A stretch of DNA of 16,206 bases, taken from the NCBI GenBank assembly GCA_036271855.1, contig DATAZV010000247.1:1-16206 (forward strand), written 5' to 3'. Below are positions 13,831-16,206 of this stretch, piece by piece. The stretch comes from JAQGMJ01 sp036271855. Its GTDB lineage: Bacteria > Pseudomonadota > Gammaproteobacteria > Burkholderiales > JAEUOS01. The translations under genes and the position numbers were made by a program. Each line of letters begins with the position of its first letter. The stretch's first letter is position 1. The notes below the pieces were generated by a model. That model saw only the letters and a list, made by a program, of their open reading frames with translations. It was not told the DNA's origin and did not search any database.

Positions 13831-13952
13831 GCGCAAGACGCGAAAACCAAAGCGCCTTGCGTAACGGTAACACGCCCGCCTTAGCACCGGAAGGGCGCGG
13901 AGCGCAATTTGCGTAGGACTAAAGCAAAATGGATCGTGATAAAGTGAATGCA

Positions 13953-13968
13953 CGGATGCCTGCATCCG
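13953..13968. repeat. Inverted repeat CGGATGC-CT-GCATCCG upstream of the VWA gene
   Basis: Perfect 7-bp arms (13953-13959 and 13962-13968) around a 2-base centre lie about 38 bases before the VWA start codon. As DNA it could be a dimeric regulator site; as RNA the 2-base loop would be strained, so an operator is more likely than a hairpin. The rest of the 225-base divergent region shows no convincing -10/-35 pair. Confidence 0.4.
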
Positions 13969-14005
13969 GTTTGATCAGCCTTGTCTGATCCCGCAAGGAG
14001 AGTCG

Positions 14006-15079
14006 ATGCGCTTTCTCTGGCCGGAAATGCTGTGGATGCTGCTGGCCATCCCGTTGCTGGTTGCTGCTTACGTTTACGCCCTGCGGCGCAAGAAAAAGGC
14101 GGCGATTCGCTACGCCAGCCTCATCCTGGTGCGCGACGCACTGGGCAAGCGCCCCGGCTGGCGCCGCCACTTGCCGCCGGCGCTGTTTTTGTTGTCGATG
14201 ACCGCGGCTTTGCTGGCGCTGGCGCGCCCGGCGACGACGATTATCCTGCCCTCCGAAACAATGACCCTGATCCTGGCGATGGATGTTTCACGCTCCATGC
14301 TCGCCGGCGATGTTGCCCCCACCCGCATTTCGGCGGCGCAGGCGGCGGTCAAAACCTTCATCGGGCAGATGCCGCGCAACATCCGCACCGGCATCGTCTC
14401 CTTCGCCGGTTCCGCCAATGTGGTGCAGACCCCCACCGACTCGCGCGAAGACCTGATCGCCGCGGTCGACCGTTTCGACCTGCAGCGCGGCACCGCCACC
14501 GGCGCCGGCCTGCTGGTGGCGCTGGCGCAATTGCTGCCGGAGGCCGGCATCGACGTCGAGTCCCAGGTGTTCGACAACGCTTTTTCCTTTCGCAACAGCG
14601 ACGACAGCAAATCGCTGGACGCCAAGCGCAAGGCAAAACAGGCGGAGAAGAATTTCGTCCCGGTGCCACCGGGCTCGTACCAAGGCGGCGCCATCGTGCT
14701 GCTGTCGGACGGCCGGCGCACCACCGGCCCCGACCCGCTGGACATCGCCAAGATCGCCGCCGACCGCGGCGTGCGCGTCTATACCGTCGGCTTCGGCACC
14801 CTGGACGGCGGCGAGATTCCCGGCTTCGAGGGCTTTTCCTTTTTCGCCCGCCTGGATGAAGAAACCCTGAAGGGCGTGGCCGCGCTCACCGGCGCCGAAT
14901 ATTTCCACGCCGGCAGCGCCGCCGACCTGCAAAAGGTCTACGAAAAGCTCAACAGCAAATTCGCCCTGGAAAAGAAGGATACCGAAATCAGCGCCTTGCT
15001 CTCCGGCGCCGCCGCACTGTTCCTGGTGCTGGCCGCGCTGCTGTCGATGCTCTGGTTTTATCGCGGCGTGCAGAAGTAG
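14006..15079 (+). CDS. BatA-like VWA-domain membrane protein (paralogue B)
   Basis: 357 residues with the same plan as the VWA protein at 9486-10553: an N-terminal FLWPEMLWMLLAIPLLV helix, a second TM around 57-74, a VWA domain (about 85-310), and a C-terminal TM (about 330-352). The MIDAS DxSxS is kept as DVSRS (93-97), with Arg in place of the usual Gly. LLSDGRRTTGPDPL and RVYTVGFGT are further VWA landmarks. A 30-residue Lys/Ser/Asp-rich stretch near 190-215 is unlike the paralogue. AAGGAG lies 6 bases before the ATG. It is transcribed away from the protease-moxR-DUF58-VWA operon but almost certainly works with it. Confidence 0.92.
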   Translation: MRFLWPEMLWMLLAIPLLVAAYVYALRRKKKAAIRYASLILVRDALGKRPGWRRHLPPALFLLSMTAALLALARPATTIILPSETMTLILAMDVSRSMLAGDVAPTRISAAQAAVKTFIGQMPRNIRTGIVSFAGSANVVQTPTDSREDLIAAVDRFDLQRGTATGAGLLVALAQLLPEAGIDVESQVFDNAFSFRNSDDSKSLDAKRKAKQAEKNFVPVPPGSYQGGAIVLLSDGRRTTGPDPLDIAKIAADRGVRVYTVGFGTLDGGEIPGFEGFSFFARLDEETLKGVAALTGAEYFHAGSAADLQKVYEKLNSKFALEKKDTEISALLSGAAALFLVLAALLSMLWFYRGVQK

Positions 15080-15095
15080 GTCCGCCGCCGGACCT
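15078..15095. terminator. Perfect 7-bp hairpin between convergent VWA and GST genes
   Basis: AGGTCCG (15078-15084) and CGGACCT (15089-15095) pair perfectly around a CCGC loop. The hairpin fills the gap between the two convergent genes, starting inside the VWA stop codon and touching the stop codon of the GST-like gene. No T-run follows, so it is a terminator-like stem rather than a textbook intrinsic terminator. Confidence 0.45.
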
Positions 15096-15751
15096 CAGTC
15101 GCGATCCGGCGCGCCCAGCGGGAAATAATGGCGATACGGCCGTGCTTCATCCACCGCGCGGGCGAACGAAGGCCGCGCGTTCAGGCGCTGGCGGTAGGCC
15201 TTTACGTGCGGAAACGCCGCGGCTATCGGATGCACCCAGTCGGCGTAGAACAAAGCTGGCGCTGCCGCGCAATCGGCCAGGCTGAAATAGCCCGCCGCCC
15301 ACTCGCGATTCGCCATGCGCTGCTCCAGCCAGGCATAGGCATTGTCCAGCGTTGCGTGCGCGTTGGACACCCCGCGCGCATCGTGCTCCGCCGGCTGACG
15401 CAAGGCATCGCCGACGATTGCCTGCATCGGCGTATGCACGTAGTTATCGAAAAAGCGGTCGACGAAGCGCACCTCCAGCGCGCTGGCCGCATCTTCGGGA
15501 ATCAGGCGCACCGGGCCGGGATGATGCAGCCCCAGGTGCTCGATGATGATGCTCGCCTCGATGATCGGCCGGCCCTCGTCCAGCAGCAGCGGAAAGTGCT
15601 TCAGCGGCCACAGCGCGGCGAACTCGGCGAAGGTCGCGGGATCGGCCTGGTCCAGCAGGCGCGCGGTGAACGGCGTCGCGTTTTCGTACAGCGCGATCAG
15701 GGCCTTCTGGCAGTAGGAGGCGAAGGGGTGCGAAAACAGGGCAAGGGACAT
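15095..15751 (-). CDS. Glutathione S-transferase family protein
   Basis: 218 residues, a normal length for a bacterial GST. The N-terminal thioredoxin-fold domain (1-80) starts LALFSHPFASYCQKALIAL, has the cis-Pro loop HFPLLLDEG, and the glutathione-binding EAS in RPIIEASIIIEHL. The C-terminal helical domain contains YFSLADCAAAPALFYADW, which matches the GST N-capping-box region (S/T-x-x-D). No signal peptide is present, so it is cytoplasmic. GGAGAG lies 4 bases before the ATG. It is a stand-alone gene or in a short unit with the downstream-edge hydrolase, whose stop is 68 bases upstream. Substrate unknown; detoxification is the family default. Confidence 0.92.
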   Translation of the reverse strand: MSLALFSHPFASYCQKALIALYENATPFTARLLDQADPATFAEFAALWPLKHFPLLLDEGRPIIEASIIIEHLGLHHPGPVRLIPEDAASALEVRFVDRFFDNYVHTPMQAIVGDALRQPAEHDARGVSNAHATLDNAYAWLEQRMANREWAAGYFSLADCAAAPALFYADWVHPIAAAFPHVKAYRQRLNARPSFARAVDEARPYRHYFPLGAPDRD

Positions 15752-15791
15752 GGTGCTCTCCAGGCGTGTCGGATCATCACTGCGCTATCTT

Positions 15792-15811
15792 GTCGCGGAT
15801 CGGCCCGCGAC
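15792..15811. terminator. Stem-loop after the hydrolase gene
   Basis: GTCGCGG (15792-15798) and CCGCGAC (15805-15811) are perfect 7-bp arms around ATCGGC, 8 bases past the stop codon of the minus-strand hydrolase gene. The stem is GC-rich, but no T-tract follows on the minus strand (AAGATAGC). It may be a weak terminator, separating the hydrolase from the GST gene. Confidence 0.45.
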
Positions 15812-15819
15812 CGCAAGTA

Positions 15820-16206
15820 TCAGCGCGCGACCGTGGTCTGCCGGTCGAAAAAAGCCGCGGCCGCTTGCGCGCAGGCGTCCGGGTAGGCCGCCGCCGCGTG
15901 CCAGGCGTCGCCTTCGAGCACCAGCAATTCGGATTGCGCCAGCTTGTTTTGCCATTGCTTCACGCTGTCCACGGTGCGCAGGCCGCTGCCGGTGGTGGTG
16001 ATGACGAGAGTTGGGCATTTTATTTTCATCACCTCTTCACGCAGGTCCAGGCCCGGCACCCAGTTCAGATAACCCAGCAGCGTCGAGATCGGCGTCTTGC
16101 CGTGGACATTGTTGGTCCACCATTCCAGTTCGACCGGCGATGCCTTGCTGCCCATCCGCCCCGGCATGGTGGTGCGCGCCCACGCCAGCACACCCTCGCG
16201 CGCGAT
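15820..16206 (-). CDS. Alpha/beta-fold hydrolase, N-terminus cut by the window edge
   Basis: The open frame runs off the right edge; about 129 C-terminal residues are visible. The strand KCPTLVITTTGSG, followed by a helix and QSELLVLEGDAWHAAAAYPDACAQAAAAFF, matches the last beta strands and helices of alpha/beta hydrolases, with the likely catalytic His in GDAWH. The nucleophile elbow is outside the window. Cap-domain helices rich in Trp (ELEWWTNNVHGKTPISTLLGYLNW) resemble 3-oxoadipate enol-lactonase-type hydrolases, but the substrate is not readable. An internal GTG at 16191 is not the true start because the frame continues upstream of it. Confidence 0.82.
   Translation of the reverse strand: MAREGVLAWARTTMPGRMGSKASPVELEWWTNNVHGKTPISTLLGYLNWVPGLDLREEVMKIKCPTLVITTTGSGLRTVDSVKQWQNKLAQSELLVLEGDAWHAAAAYPDACAQAAAAFFDRQTTVAR

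Noticed and set aside
13918..13944. TAAAG...GATAA in front of the second VWA gene as a further sigma-28 promoter
   Set aside because: The spacer between TAAAGCAA and the GATAA element is several bases too short, and both halves deviate from consensus.
13777..13965. 62-codon minus-strand frame whose stop overlaps the protease start (ATGA)
   Set aside because: The overlap looks like coupling, but there is no ribosome site, the product is Arg-rich without motifs, and it lies in the divergent control region.

Overview
The window is GC-rich, densely coded DNA, most likely from a motile betaproteobacterium of the Burkholderiales (Oxalobacteraceae or a relative is a guess). The clues are a Bug/TctC-type solute-binding protein, a CysB-like LysR regulator, strong GC bias at third codon positions, and a flagellar sigma-28-type promoter joined to a c-di-GMP-I riboswitch. 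I saw no rRNA, tRNA, CRISPR array, insertion sequence or phage gene. No gene-free stretch exceeds about 275 bases.

Layout. (1) 1-4284, minus strand: a catabolic-looking operon read as TPP-dependent enzyme, periplasmic Bug-type binding protein, dienelactone-hydrolase-like enzyme, and a TIM-barrel amidohydrolase that runs off the left edge. A CysB-type LysR regulator diverges at 4470-5396. The space between them holds a palindromic T-N11-A box. The operon probably imports and degrades an organic acid; the substrate cannot be read from sequence. (2) 5438-6003, plus strand: a consensus-perfect sigma-28 (FliA) promoter, a c-di-GMP-I (GEMM-I) riboswitch, a possible Shine-Dalgarno-masking hairpin, and a small exported protein of unknown family. 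This is the most interesting part of the window. (3) 6018-6608, minus: a two-TM membrane protein with an Mrr-like nuclease domain whose catalytic residues look lost. (4) 6840-9350, plus: a redox operon of a cytoplasmic DsbA-like protein (CPNC), a UBP-type zinc-finger protein, and a cNMP-binding/thioredoxin-like/thioredoxin-reductase-like fusion that lacks redox CxxC pairs. It ends near a 12-bp perfect stem-loop. (5) 9486-13780, minus: a membrane-anchored trypsin-like protease, a MoxR AAA+ ATPase, a DUF58 protein and a BatA-like VWA membrane protein. A second BatA-like VWA paralogue diverges at 14006-15079. Together they look like a reduced MoxR/Bat-type chaperone or envelope-maintenance module. 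(6) 15095-16206, minus: a glutathione S-transferase-like protein and the C-terminal part of an alpha/beta hydrolase.

Three of the convergent junctions (6003/6018, 9350/9486, 15079/15095) carry perfect inverted repeats that could act as two-way terminators. The main candidate for an undescribed system is the locus at 5438-6003. There transcription appears tied to the flagellar sigma factor, and the leader RNA reads c-di-GMP, the second messenger of the motile-to-sessile switch. The output is one small secreted protein that I cannot assign to a family.
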